Shown piece after piece: positions 28,565 through 38,882 of a stretch of 64,000 nt of DNA. The notes under the pieces were generated by a model that did not search any database, had not been told where the DNA came from, and was given only the letters and a program-made list of their open reading frames with translations. The DNA is taken from assembly GCA_937959115.1 (NCBI GenBank), contig CALGAW010000028.1, forward strand, positions 43,415-107,414, given 5' to 3'. The number at the start of each line of letters is the position of its first letter. Position 1 is the stretch's first letter. The position numbers and the translations under genes were made by a program. Origin of the DNA: an uncultured Saprospiraceae bacterium. GTDB taxonomy: Bacteria > Bacteroidota > Bacteroidia > Chitinophagales > Saprospiraceae.

Positions 28565-29611
28565 GAGAATGTTTTTTGTATTATTATGTGTTAGTATCTA
28601 AAAATAGTCATTTTATATCGAAGAAAAAAAAAATTAACCCTAAATCTGTTTATTATTATTAATTTATTTTATTTAAATATGAAATAAATCTTAATTATAG
28701 AATTCCTTATGATTCAGTAATTTATGTTCTCTATGATCCTTTAAATTGGATGATAGCTAGGACTGGAAGTACCAAGTTTATAAAAAATCTCAAGCAGTGT
28801 TTATTTTTTTGATAAAACAATGTTGAAATTGCTTGACTATCCCAATTCAATTGACTCGAGCTACCCAATATTTGCCTAAGCAATTTGGTCAACGCAGTGA
28901 ACATTACGGCGAATAGTTTCTAGGAATAAAAGTATAACGAATTGAGGAGTGGAATGAAATTCGTTTTTGCTTCCACTCTAAATTAATATAAAAATATTGA
29001 AACTCAAAATTAAATTTTGAAAACTTCAACCTTTTTTTGAAATTCTCTTTAAAATCTATCTGTTCTGAGTTTAAGTGATTTAGAGCTCTATTTATCTATA
29101 GGTTAAACGAATATTTCGTAATATATTTGCTTTCACTTAATCTACTTTTACAAACTTGTTAGCCTCTGACTTCAATGCTTCATCATTAATTTGGCTTTGA
29201 ATGGTGACTCCACTACAACAATTTTTGTTTTTATAAAAGGAAATTACTGAGATCTGTTGAAAAACAAGGCTTTACTGATTGGAAGTACTTATTTGAAAAG
29301 GTAATATTAGAATCTATTAGTTTAAATTTTGTAAAAAAAAAGAGTTATTTTTATAAGGATTGAAAATTCTATTCTATGTATAAACTAACAACAATGAGCA
29401 AATGCTACTGCATTTGCTTTCCCGCTTATTCTAATTTAAACACTTTTTGTCTAAACGGACCTTTTCGACTCAATAGTGGCCTCCTCAGCTGTTTTTCCTA
29501 GAGTGGTGGATGAATCTCAAGACATAACCAAAAACCTATTCATTGAAACTTTACAACATTAAAATTCAATACTCCTCCTGTTTTTTGCTTGAACATTCTT
29601 AAACTTAAAAA
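28565..29611. other. Long AT-rich intergenic region with a gene stump
   Basis: More than 1 kb without an intact gene. The only identifiable item is the stump at 29137-29221, the 3' end of a copy of the neighbouring T9SS gene. The rest probably includes sequence left after decay of that copy, plus the promoters of the flanking divergent genes, but I could not read it. Confidence 0.6.
29137..29221 (-). pseudogene. Decayed 3' end of a second copy of the 27713 T9SS gene
   Basis: On the minus strand the last codons read SGVTIQSQINDEAL, then KSEANKFVKVD and a stop. The intact gene ends with TGVYMVQINDALW, then QSKTIKFVKVD and a stop. The matching final heptapeptide and order of residues show common descent of the sorting-domain end. 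Upstream the similarity is lost and no open frame supports a living gene. Confidence 0.65.
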
Positions 29612-32551
29612 ATGACGACTAACACTAAAATTAACTATTTATCAACTTTATTATTTCGATATAGCCTTCTTTTAATTTCCATATTGGGAGCAATTGAACT
29701 AAGTGCACAACCGCTTAACAGCTATTTACTCTTTGATGGCACGGATGATTACGTCAACCTAAACAATATGGATGTTTCAGGAAATAGCATTACCCTTGAA
29801 GCACTTTTCAATAGTTCAGGCTTTGACAATTGCCCGTACAATGATTGTAGAATTATCTCAAAATCTTCTAGCGCAAGTGAAGCCGATCACTATTGGATGC
29901 TAAGCACAAAAGACGCTGGAGCTAATACCGTTTTAAGATTCAGATTAAAGACAAATGGCACTACAACTACTTTGATAGCAACCATTGCCAACTTGTCAGA
30001 GAATACCTGGTATCACGCTGCTGCAACGTACGATGGAGCTGCCATGAAAATCTTTCTTGACGGTACTGAGATCGCAAGCACTCCGAAAACAGGCAGCCTA
30101 ACAACAAATCCAGCTATAGGTTCTTGGATAGGCGGCAATCCCCCCGTAGCTAACAACCGCCCATGGCTAGGGGCAATCGATGAAGTTAGAATTTGGAATA
30201 CCGCAAGAACACAAGCAGAAATCCAAGCAAATAGAAGCACAGAGTTATCAGGCAACGAGCCAGGTCTTCAAGCTTACTATAAGTTTAATGAAGGCTCGGG
30301 ACAAACGATCACCGACGCAGCAGGTAGCAACAACGGAGTCCTGGGAAGTACATCTGCACCAGACAGTAGCGATCCTACCTATGTAAATCCGCCCCCGAGC
30401 CCAATGGTTACCTTCAATTTGCAAGTATTTCTAGAAGGTCCTTTTGATGCTGGACAAGGCACAATGAATGGGAGTTTAGTGCAACGGGCAGTCGTCCCTC
30501 CAGGCCAACCCTACACGGGGTCTCCTTGGAATTATCCTGGGACCGAAGGTAATGGTTGGTTGCCTACAGACTATCCTGCGGGAACGTTAGACTGGGTGCT
30601 TGTTTCACTTAGAAGGTCATTGGATCCTGCAACAGAAGTCACTCGAGTTGCTGCTGTTTTATTGGAAAATGGCAACATTTCACCCTTTGATGTGAATCTA
30701 AACAATTCGACTACACCCTTGTATGTAATGGTAGAACATAGAAATCATTTGCCCATCATATCCGCACAACCCATTCCGATCATCAACAATAGCCTTTCCT
30801 TTAATTTTTCCACACAAAACAGTTACACTGCCGGGTCCGGATTTGGTCAGAAACAAGTTGGTGCTCAATGGATGATGTACGGAGGGAACGCAGATCAGGA
30901 AGCATTGAATAGTTGTGATATCAATGCTTCAGACCGAGCGTTTTGGGAAACCTTTAATGGTCAGTTTGATGTCTATAATCCTGGAGATTATGACCTTGAT
31001 GGAGATGTCAACGCAGCAGATCGGATCATTTTTAACAATAATAATGGAATATTTACTGCGGTACCGAAGTCCAATGATACCACAAACAGTTCTCCTCCAG
31101 TTTTGACTTGTCCTGCACCTAACTACGTACTAGATAATTGCAACTATACTGTCAACTGGGTCCACAATAATCCGTTGTCTACAACTGTCAATTATGACCT
31201 TAGAATAAATGGGATTGACCCAGGACCATCTGTCGTTTATCCAGTCAATTCAAATACGATTGATATCTGTAATTTGCTAGGGATTACTTCAGGTTCAGGA
31301 AGCTTTACTGTAGAACTCGTTTATTGGTATGATGGTGACTTGACTAATATTGTTTCTGCAGGTGTCTGCACCGTAAATTACAACATTCCATCTAATGGCA
31401 ATGTCCATAGTTGTTTTGGATTTAATTTGATTGATCGAATCAACTCCTACCAGAAACCTAATTTGGTGAAAACACCAACGCAAACGTTTACTAGTTTAAG
31501 TGCATTACAGAATAAAGTAAACTCGCTTACCGATCACAATGGAGCGGTATACGCTTTAGCTGCCGGTACGTATTATGGGCAGTTAAGAATTGTCGATAAG
31601 CGTAATTTATGTATTTATACTGACCCGAATAACCCAGCAACGATTGATGCCTCAAATATTAACTTCGCGGTTTACGCCTATAATGGTACACAAGGAGTAA
31701 ATTCTAACCTCGAGATATTAAATCTTAGAATTACTGGTGCCTTGTACCACGGTATTTATTTGGGTGGTGATAATGCTCCTCGTTTCGCTCCTAGAGGCAC
31801 TTGGGTGGCAGGTAATGAAGTATTTGACGTTGCCAGAAATGTAGGAGCAGGTATTGCAGTCAGAAATGCATTTGAAGGTGCTTTGATTAAGATTGAAGAC
31901 AATGAAGTATACGATGTCAGTCTAACCAATTTAGGTGCTTCTGGTGAAGGAATTTATATAGGAGAAGGAAACGACCATCTAGACTACAGCAGTAATGTCC
32001 ACATTATAGGAAACTATTTACATGACTTAACAGGGGAAGCAATTGATATCAAGCGAAAATCTGCAGATATATTGATCGAGTACAACAAAATTAATAACAT
32101 CAATGTGAAATCTCAAAGTGCTATCGTGCTCGGATTAGATCCTCTAAAGGTCAATGACTCCTACGATGGGCAATACATTGTTCGTCGCAACTGCATAAGC
32201 AATGTTACTTCACGTGGCTTTGATGGAAATTTTATTGTAGTAGCAAATGGATATGCATTGATCGAAGAAAATGTAATGTGGAATTGTGTAAAAAATGGAA
32301 TTGATGTCTATAGTGATTGTGATGGACCAAATAAAACCGTTGAGATTCGAAACAATATTATTTGGGGCTATAATTCTGGGCTTCCGATTAGAGTAAATGT
32401 TGGAAGTGGGAACGGTGGCCCTAATAATCCATGTGCAACCACAAGAGCCACAAACATTGTTCAAAGTAATCCAGTTGGGTCTGAGTGCCAAGAGCCTGCT
32501 TCTATTTTTGTAGGGCCATTGACCTCTTGTGCAGGGTTTGCACCTAAGTAA
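29612..32551 (+). CDS. Secreted LamG / dockerin-like module / beta-helix protein, tandem copy A
   Basis: A signal peptide (cleavage near ELSAQ) is followed by a LamG domain (about 30-245; FDGTDDYV, WYHAAATYDG, IDEVRIWNTART). Then come the recurring module (about 262-485; EGPFDAGQ, PWNYPGTE, LDWVLVSLR, EHRNHLPII, DYDLDGDVNAAD), a FN3-like domain (about 495-590; YTVNWVHNNP, VYWYDGD), and a right-handed beta-helix (about 625-960). The beta-helix opens with VYALAAGTYYGQL and contains GEGIYIGEGND and GEAIDIKRKSADILI, a layout seen in polysaccharide lyases and mannuronan epimerase-like proteins. No catalytic residues can be assigned with confidence. It ends CAGFAPK without a T9SS sorting domain. 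It is nearly identical in plan to the next gene, 65 bp downstream. Confidence 0.82.
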   Translation: MTTNTKINYLSTLLFRYSLLLISILGAIELSAQPLNSYLLFDGTDDYVNLNNMDVSGNSITLEALFNSSGFDNCPYNDCRIISKSSSASEADHYWMLSTKDAGANTVLRFRLKTNGTTTTLIATIANLSENTWYHAAATYDGAAMKIFLDGTEIASTPKTGSLTTNPAIGSWIGGNPPVANNRPWLGAIDEVRIWNTARTQAEIQANRSTELSGNEPGLQAYYKFNEGSGQTITDAAGSNNGVLGSTSAPDSSDPTYVNPPPSPMVTFNLQVFLEGPFDAGQGTMNGSLVQRAVVPPGQPYTGSPWNYPGTEGNGWLPTDYPAGTLDWVLVSLRRSLDPATEVTRVAAVLLENGNISPFDVNLNNSTTPLYVMVEHRNHLPIISAQPIPIINNSLSFNFSTQNSYTAGSGFGQKQVGAQWMMYGGNADQEALNSCDINASDRAFWETFNGQFDVYNPGDYDLDGDVNAADRIIFNNNNGIFTAVPKSNDTTNSSPPVLTCPAPNYVLDNCNYTVNWVHNNPLSTTVNYDLRINGIDPGPSVVYPVNSNTIDICNLLGITSGSGSFTVELVYWYDGDLTNIVSAGVCTVNYNIPSNGNVHSCFGFNLIDRINSYQKPNLVKTPTQTFTSLSALQNKVNSLTDHNGAVYALAAGTYYGQLRIVDKRNLCIYTDPNNPATIDASNINFAVYAYNGTQGVNSNLEILNLRITGALYHGIYLGGDNAPRFAPRGTWVAGNEVFDVARNVGAGIAVRNAFEGALIKIEDNEVYDVSLTNLGASGEGIYIGEGNDHLDYSSNVHIIGNYLHDLTGEAIDIKRKSADILIEYNKINNINVKSQSAIVLGLDPLKVNDSYDGQYIVRRNCISNVTSRGFDGNFIVVANGYALIEENVMWNCVKNGIDVYSDCDGPNKTVEIRNNIIWGYNSGLPIRVNVGSGNGGPNNPCATTRATNIVQSNPVGSECQEPASIFVGPLTSCAGFAPK

Positions 32552-32616
32552 TGAAACGCTTGTAATTGAACCGTTTGATTCTATTTTAATGTTAAATTTT
32601 GCTATTTTAAGTACTA

Positions 32617-35550
32617 ATGATTAAGAATTCTATGAAAAAACTAACAGTTATTGGCTTATGTCTAAGTGTATTTCTATTTGCTTCTTTGAATGCAATACAA
32701 TTAAATGCACAACCGCTCAATAACCATTTAATATTTGATGGTGTTAATGATTACGTAAGTCTAAATAATATGGATGTTTCAGGTAGTGCAATTACCCTTG
32801 AAGCACTTATTAATAGCTCAGATCTAGATAATTGTATCAATAGCGATTGTAGAATCATTTCAAAAACTGTTAGCGATGCCCCAGCGGATCACTACTGGAT
32901 GCTTAGTACAACCAAGTCTAACGGAAACATTGTTGTTCGATTTAGGTTGAAAACAAATGGGACGACCACAACACTTATCGCCCCAGTTGGCTTCTTGTCA
33001 AACAATACTTGGTACCATTTAGCAGCAACCTATGATGGCGCCAATATGAAGACGTATCTGAATGGTACTGAAATTGCAAGTTCTACTAAGACAGGCAGTA
33101 TAACAACAAACCCTTCTGTGCAAGCATGGGTAGGAGGCAATCCGCCACTGGCTACAATTCGTCCATGGCAAGGCGGAATTGACGAAGTTAGAATTTGGAA
33201 TACCGCTAGAACACAAGCCGAAATTCAAGCCAATAGAAGCTCAGAGTTGACAGGAAACGAACCAGGACTCCAAGCTTATTATAAGTTTAATGAAGGTATA
33301 GGACAAACGATCAATGACCAAGCTGGAAACAACAACACCGTCCTAGGAAGTACGAATGCTACTGATGCTAATGATCCTGCTTTCGCAAACCCCAACCCAA
33401 ATCCTACAGTCACTTTTAATTTGAAGGTTTTTCTGGAAGGGCCATTCGATGTCGGACAAGGAATAATGGATGGGAGTTTATTACAACTGGGTGTCGTTCC
33501 TCAAGGACAACCATACACCGGTTCTCCTTGGAATTATCCTGGGACAGAAGGCAATGGTTGGTTACCCACTGATTATCCTGTAGGAACATTAGACTGGGTA
33601 CTTGTTTCGCTTCGAACATCATTGGATCCTGCAACGGAAGTCGCTCGGGTTGCTGCCGTTTTACTTGAGAATGGCAACATTTCCTCCTTCGATGTCAATC
33701 TAAACAATGCAACGAATCCATTGTACGTAATGATAGAGCATCGAAACCATTTGCCAATCATTTCGGCACAGCCTATTTCGATTGTAAACAATACAATTTC
33801 CTATGATTTTACTGCTTCGAATAGTTACACCACAGGATCAGGATTTGGTCAAAAACGTCTAGGGTCAGACTGGGTGATGTATGGTGGAAATGCAGATCAA
33901 GAGGCCCAAAATAGTTGTGATATCAATGCCTCAGACCGCGTGTTCTGGCAAACCGTTAATGGTCAGTTTGACGTCTATAATCCAGGAGACTATGATCTAG
34001 ATGGTGATGTCAACGCTGCTGATCGAATTGTTTTTAATAGTAACAATGGAATATTTACTACGGTTCCTAAGTCTAATGATACAACAAACAGCGCTCCACC
34101 CGTTTTGACTTGTCCTGCACCTAACTACGTTCTTGATAATTGCAGTTATACTGTCAACTGGGTGCACAATAATCCACTTTCGACAACAGTCAATTATGAC
34201 CTTAGAATAAACGGGATTGACCCAGGACCATCTGTCGTTTATCCAGCTAATTCAAATACGATTGATATCTGTAGTTTGCTAGGGATTTCTTCTGGCACTG
34301 GAAGTTTTACAGTAGAACTAATATATTGGTATGATGGCGACTTAACCAATATGGTATCTGCGGGAGTCTGCACGGTTAATTATGACCTTCCATCCAACGG
34401 AACGATACATAATTGTTTTGGTTTTAACCTAATCGATCGGATTAATACCTACCAACCACCTAACTTGCTCAAGACACCGACTCAGACATTTACTAGCTTG
34501 ACTGCATTGCAAAACAAAATCAATTCGCTCACCGATCACAATGGTGCAGTTTATGCTTTAGCAGCTGGTACTTACGCTGGGGAATTGAGAATAGTAGACA
34601 AGCGTAACTTGTGTGTATATACTAATCCCAACAACCCCGCAACGATTAATGCGACAAATAGAAACTTCGGAATTTATGCTTACAATTCGACGCAAGGGGT
34701 TAATTCGAACCTAGAGATCTTAAACTTCCGAGTGACAGGTGCTAAATTTCATGGTATTTACATTGGGGGTGACGACGCTCCTCGGTTTGCCCCAAGAGGA
34801 ACTTGGGTAGCAGGAAATGAAGTGTTTGGTACCGCTCAAATTACAGGTGGTGGTATTGTAGTTAGAAATGCTTTTGAAGGTGCTGATATTAGAATCGAAG
34901 CCAACGAAGTCTACAACATCGCTCCAACTAATCTAGGCGCTGCTGGTGAAGGCATTTATATTGGAGAAGGGAACGATTTGGAAGACTATAGTAGTAACGT
35001 TCAAATTGTCGGTAACTATTTGCATGATTTAACTGGGGAGGCGATTGACATTAAACGGAAGTCAGCAAATATCTTAATAGAGTACAATAAAATTGATCAA
35101 GTAAATGTTCATTCGCAAGGAGCAATCGTATTAGGGTTGGATCCATTAAAAGTCAATGATACATACGATGCTCAATTCATTGTTCGACGCAACTGTATTA
35201 GTAATGTCACGACTAGAAACGCTGACGGTAATTTTATAGTTGTCGGAAATGCTTATACCTTAATTGAGGAAAACGTGATGTGGAATACGGTAAAACATGG
35301 TATTGAAGTCTATAATGACTGCGATGGTGCTAATAAAACCGTAATCATAAAAAATAACATTATCTGGGGATATGTCGGACAGCCGATTCGATCCAATGTC
35401 GGTAGTGGCAACGGAGGACCTAATAATCCTTGCACGGTGACTAGGGCAACTAATATCGTACAAAGTAATCCAGTCGGCTCTGAATGCCAAGAACCTGCTT
35501 CAATATTTGTAGGGCCATTGACTACTTGTACAGGGTTTGCTCCTAAGTAA
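32617..35550 (+). CDS. Secreted LamG / dockerin-like module / beta-helix protein, tandem copy B
   Basis: Tandem paralogue of the preceding gene, two residues shorter and very similar along its whole length, including the same C-terminal end (SECQEPASIFVGPLT, then GFAPK). Starts at 32617 or 32632 (MKKLTVIGLCLSVFLFASL) both give a signal peptide cleaved near LNAQ. Domains are as in copy A: LamG (FDGVNDYV, IDEVRIWNTART), the module (EGPFDVGQ, DYDLDGDVNAAD), FN3-like and beta-helix (AAGTYAGEL, GEGIYIGEGND). The 65-bp gap has no strong terminator, so the two may be cotranscribed. Many differences are conservative or silent, as expected for a retained duplicate rather than a fresh assembly artefact. 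Confidence 0.82.
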   Translation: MIKNSMKKLTVIGLCLSVFLFASLNAIQLNAQPLNNHLIFDGVNDYVSLNNMDVSGSAITLEALINSSDLDNCINSDCRIISKTVSDAPADHYWMLSTTKSNGNIVVRFRLKTNGTTTTLIAPVGFLSNNTWYHLAATYDGANMKTYLNGTEIASSTKTGSITTNPSVQAWVGGNPPLATIRPWQGGIDEVRIWNTARTQAEIQANRSSELTGNEPGLQAYYKFNEGIGQTINDQAGNNNTVLGSTNATDANDPAFANPNPNPTVTFNLKVFLEGPFDVGQGIMDGSLLQLGVVPQGQPYTGSPWNYPGTEGNGWLPTDYPVGTLDWVLVSLRTSLDPATEVARVAAVLLENGNISSFDVNLNNATNPLYVMIEHRNHLPIISAQPISIVNNTISYDFTASNSYTTGSGFGQKRLGSDWVMYGGNADQEAQNSCDINASDRVFWQTVNGQFDVYNPGDYDLDGDVNAADRIVFNSNNGIFTTVPKSNDTTNSAPPVLTCPAPNYVLDNCSYTVNWVHNNPLSTTVNYDLRINGIDPGPSVVYPANSNTIDICSLLGISSGTGSFTVELIYWYDGDLTNMVSAGVCTVNYDLPSNGTIHNCFGFNLIDRINTYQPPNLLKTPTQTFTSLTALQNKINSLTDHNGAVYALAAGTYAGELRIVDKRNLCVYTNPNNPATINATNRNFGIYAYNSTQGVNSNLEILNFRVTGAKFHGIYIGGDDAPRFAPRGTWVAGNEVFGTAQITGGGIVVRNAFEGADIRIEANEVYNIAPTNLGAAGEGIYIGEGNDLEDYSSNVQIVGNYLHDLTGEAIDIKRKSANILIEYNKIDQVNVHSQGAIVLGLDPLKVNDTYDAQFIVRRNCISNVTTRNADGNFIVVGNAYTLIEENVMWNTVKHGIEVYNDCDGANKTVIIKNNIIWGYVGQPIRSNVGSGNGGPNNPCTVTRATNIVQSNPVGSECQEPASIFVGPLTTCTGFAPK

Positions 35551-35867
35551 TATTGAAGATCAGTCTTCTTTGAGCTCCTAGTTATACAGGATGCAACACT
35601 CGAATCTGATGTAGAATTCGGGATTAACTGATTTTATAGGCTCGTTCTGTGCAGTTACACTGTCGGTTGTCTGCGTTTGTTTTTCCTATCTTATTGCGAA
35701 TATTGGCAATAAAACATTTAATAAACATAGCCTATGGGGATGGACATGCTCAAGAAATTTAAGATAACGTGGTGTTCCACTTGTTTTAAATACGATCTAT
35801 TATTATAATATTCTAATTCAAGAATAAATTGTAGTTTTGTCCTCAAATTTAAATAAATCCAAGCACC
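35551..35867. other. Intergenic region
   Basis: It separates two plus-strand genes. I see no coding sequence and no strong terminator; the 3' half is AT-rich and should carry the promoter of the EGF-like lipoprotein. Confidence 0.45.
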
Positions 35868-36662
35868 ATGAAAACGAATTTGACGTTAATCCTCTTAGTT
35901 TTTATCTGCCTCCTTGCTCATTCTTGCAAAGACAAAACGGATGAATGTTTGCTGTCTTGTCAAAATGGAGGAATCCTAACAATCGACTGTGATTGCTCAT
36001 GTCCCTCTGGTTTTGAAGGTGTTGAGTGTGAAATTGCGACCTGTACAATCTCTTGTCAAAATGGAGGAGCTGTAACCACGGATTGCGCATGCGACTGCCC
36101 TAATGGATTTGAAGGGGCGCTTTGTGAAGATTGTGTGCCTTGGCTTCGGTTTGCTGATAGAGCAGGAACTATTTGGAATTCAGGAACAAACTATGTGGAT
36201 GATGTTGAAGCAGCCCTCCCAGAAAATCATATACTAACAGGTTTTGGATTTAGTAAAAACTCAACCCTAATGATTGCAGGAAGAGAAGTGTTTCGAGATG
36301 GCACCTTTGGTGTTGAATATCAAGATCGTAGTGGAAATAATCCGAACGGAAGTTTCGATTTATCCTTTATGGCACCGCCCGGTCATGTTATTACTGGAGT
36401 TGGTTTCGGTAAAAATAATAATTTAGATCTGACTAGACTCGTCGTCAACTATAGCGAAATTTTGTTTGACGCAGATTGCAACATTAGCCTTGGGCTTCCA
36501 ATCTTATATGACAACAACGACCCTGCTGCTGTAGATGCTTGGCTTAGGATACTTGACACGAGTCTTGATTCTAGGTACAACGCTTTTAGAGGGTTGGGCT
36601 TTAGATATGGTAGTCAGCCATACCAGGTAGAGGCAACGGTTGGTCTTCTGGATAATCTATAG
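35868..36662 (+). CDS. Lipoprotein with two EGF-like domains
   Basis: The protein starts MKTNLTLILLVFICLL with lipobox LAHSC (Cys about residue 20), so it should be lipid-anchored. Two EGF-like repeats follow (about 28-88): SCQNGG...CDCSCPSGFEGVEC and SCQNGG...CACDCPNGFEGALC, each with the six-cysteine spacing of EGF folds. The C-terminal 170 residues form an unrecognised domain with two internally similar stretches (LTGFGFSKNSTLMI and ITGVGFGKNNNLDL), each followed by a strand, possibly a lectin-like beta-prism. EGF-like lipoproteins in Bacteroidota are of unknown role. The gene stands alone on the plus strand. Confidence 0.75.
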   Translation: MKTNLTLILLVFICLLAHSCKDKTDECLLSCQNGGILTIDCDCSCPSGFEGVECEIATCTISCQNGGAVTTDCACDCPNGFEGALCEDCVPWLRFADRAGTIWNSGTNYVDDVEAALPENHILTGFGFSKNSTLMIAGREVFRDGTFGVEYQDRSGNNPNGSFDLSFMAPPGHVITGVGFGKNNNLDLTRLVVNYSEILFDADCNISLGLPILYDNNDPAAVDAWLRILDTSLDSRYNAFRGLGFRYGSQPYQVEATVGLLDNL

Positions 36663-36729
36663 ACTGAAATTCTAGTTATTGTTAGCCAAACGATCTGTCG
36701 AATGCTCCTGTTTGCTTAGTCCTGACCGA

Positions 36730-37206
36730 TTAAAAGCTCAAGACTAGACCAATTCCGTTTTGAGTGACAGCAGGTTGAAGGATAAAGCCAGAATCTTGAT
36801 AATATTCTCGGTTAAACGTTTTGACAGATTGCTTAAACCTTCCATTACTACTAGCATTGAGGATAATTCCTGCAGCTGCAGGCACAAAGATGATAAGATC
36901 TAAAGGATTTGCTTCGTATTCGCCATAATTGACACCCAAATTTATGCCCATACTTACAATTCCTGCAGCCGCTGAAAGAGCAAAGAGTCCTGTACCAACA
37001 TTCTTGAGCCGCATACCGCTTCTATATTCTTTAAACGCCTTGGGAGATTCACGTTCTAACAACTCTTTTACTTGATAAGTGTAAGCATGTTTATCATCAA
37101 AGGTGAATTTGGGCGGTACAATAAGAAATCCAGGTTTAAAGTCAAGCTGTGCGGATAAATGTAAAGAGGTAAATGCTACTAGGAGGGTTAAGATTAGGTG
37201 TTTCAT
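36730..37206 (-). CDS. Small exported protein of unknown function
   Basis: A 158-residue protein with a signal peptide (MKHLILTLLVAFTSLHLSAQ), a charged helical stretch (YQVKELLERESPKAFKEYRSG) and two hydrophobic segments (about 75-90, GLFALSAAAGIVSMG; about 102-118, DLIIFVPAAAGIIL) that may span or lie on a membrane. The end (GIGLVLSF) resembles the final strand of outer-membrane proteins. I recognise no family. It is transcribed in the same direction as the flavin oxidoreductase upstream, 127 bp away. Confidence 0.6.
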   Translation of the reverse strand: MKHLILTLLVAFTSLHLSAQLDFKPGFLIVPPKFTFDDKHAYTYQVKELLERESPKAFKEYRSGMRLKNVGTGLFALSAAAGIVSMGINLGVNYGEYEANPLDLIIFVPAAAGIILNASSNGRFKQSVKTFNREYYQDSGFILQPAVTQNGIGLVLSF

Positions 37207-37333
37207 AGTGTTTAAGATGTTATTGCGATAGTTAAATAAATATATTCAAATCCAACAACATTTAATTTCCCTAAATAGTTCCAAACGTGATTTTTTAATA
37301 CAATAGACAGAACGAAAGAGATGACTGGCATGA

Positions 37334-38443
37334 TTAAAACAAGTTTGGATTGATACCACATGCAATATGAGGTAGACCCATAGAGTAGTAATGACACTTG
37401 TTGCAAAAGGTACATTTGTTAATGGTGTCCTTTTTTCTAGCAAAGCTTTTTTCTACAAAGTATTCGTCCGCAAGCAAGGCACGTCCCACTGAGAATGTAA
37501 TGTTTTCTGGAAGTGGCGTACTTTCTACTTCTTCCAAATCCCAGATATTCCCACAAAGATTCCATAAGATTTCTGGGTGTTTTAATGCCAGTTTTGCAAT
37601 ATCATCTTTCATAAAGCAATGGCCCAACGCCCGGTTTGGGTACATTAGTTTTTTGCTCAAGTTGTACAACCCATTTACTTGACTAATCATATCCAGTGAT
37701 CTATGCTCAGTCAATTCATTCAGTGCAAGTAACTTGTGTTCTAGGTCTTCATCAAGGCTTCTTTCAAAGACGGAAATCCGTAGATCAAGCCAATAATCTG
37801 AATAGCCCGCTTTTGCTCTAACACCATCGAAAATACGCTTGAGGATCAGTAGAGGGTCTTTTCCGTATTCGTCTGTTCTTCTGTTAAAGATTTTTGAGGT
37901 AAATGTTGACAAGAAATAGCCATGTCCGGCATGTATTTGAATGACTTTGAAGCCATTCTTTATCAGCTTAACGGAGGCATCAATAAACTGTTTTACCAAG
38001 GTGTCAATTTCTTTCGTTGTAAACGAATTTATCTCTTCCTGAGTAAACTTTATATAGGCGTCATTATCTTTATTTTTCCATTTTCGGATTAAACTGTAGT
38101 CAGATTTGTAGCAAGCCACTTGAACACCTGGTAGGCTTCCTGAAAACTCAATGAAGCCAACTAGCTTTTCCCAGTTTTGCATGTTATTACTGACAAAGAG
38201 CGTACTATTGTTTGTCACATAGTCTTTAGTAATTGAAACATTCCCTACATAGTTTATTCCGATTCCTTTACCAGACCTTTTTTCATGAAATGAAATGAGT
38301 TCGTCTGTCGGATTTCCTTCTTTTGTTGCTAGTCCAGCGTTGATTGGAGCAAAGAAATAACGAGATGTTAGATGGACATTGTTTTTTAAATAGCTGAATT
38401 TCCCAAACGTATTCGCTTTATGTGGTTTGATTTGAGTTTCCAT
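37334..38443 (-). CDS. Old Yellow Enzyme-type NADH:flavin oxidoreductase
   Basis: A 369-residue single TIM-barrel protein of the OYE family, which reduces activated C=C bonds using FMN and NAD(P)H. The active-site segment IQIHAGHGYFLSTF carries the His pair (H-x-x-H) seen in YqjM-type enzymes, and FNRRTDEYGKDPLLILKR is the classic family signature (about 195-215). FSVGRALLAD near the C-terminus fits the phosphate-binding strand. After the barrel the protein ends with C-x2-C-x2-C-x11-C (CTFCNKC...C), like the 4Fe-4S site of 2,4-dienoyl-CoA reductase-type members. It lacks the second FAD/NAD domain that those enzymes carry. The natural substrate is unknown. Confidence 0.85.
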   Translation of the reverse strand: METQIKPHKANTFGKFSYLKNNVHLTSRYFFAPINAGLATKEGNPTDELISFHEKRSGKGIGINYVGNVSITKDYVTNNSTLFVSNNMQNWEKLVGFIEFSGSLPGVQVACYKSDYSLIRKWKNKDNDAYIKFTQEEINSFTTKEIDTLVKQFIDASVKLIKNGFKVIQIHAGHGYFLSTFTSKIFNRRTDEYGKDPLLILKRIFDGVRAKAGYSDYWLDLRISVFERSLDEDLEHKLLALNELTEHRSLDMISQVNGLYNLSKKLMYPNRALGHCFMKDDIAKLALKHPEILWNLCGNIWDLEEVESTPLPENITFSVGRALLADEYFVEKSFARKKDTINKCTFCNKCHYYSMGLPHIACGINPNLF

Positions 38444-38882
38444 TGTTTAATGTTTAGGAGCTTGAAATCATGTTTTAATACATATTAACTAACAACAATA
38501 CAAATGTATGGCAAACGTATGAGTTATGCTAGTCGATATGCAGCAAAAACATATAAAAATCGTTATTTGTATGATTCGCTTGTTATTTTGAGTTGATTTT
38601 GTTCACTTCTATGAAATGGCAATGCGGATTAATTGCAGATTTAATAGTTGAAAATAGAAGACAGTTACATGATTATAACTTCCGTATTGAGTCGCTAGAG
38701 ATCAAGATTCGGAATGGTTTTGTGCCTTTCTATTGTTTGAAGATTCAACCGTAACTTATTATGGAAAATGCAAATAAGTTTGTACCTTAATGATAACCAA
38801 AAAACTAGCTTGATTGCTAGGAAACTATTCGTATACGTAGTTCTGATCTATGAACTTAAAGACTCGAATAAAGAACGAATAA
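38444..38882. other. Divergent intergenic region
   Basis: It lies between the OYE gene (-) and the DUF1996/CBM9 gene (+) and must contain both promoters. It is AT-rich with small palindromes such as cgtatacg (38830-38837), but I cannot assign operators. No coding sequence is seen. Confidence 0.5.

Noticed and set aside
29612..35550. Assembly artefact explaining the tandem LamG/beta-helix genes
   Set aside because: The two copies differ at many codons throughout and have different signal peptides, which fits a real duplication.
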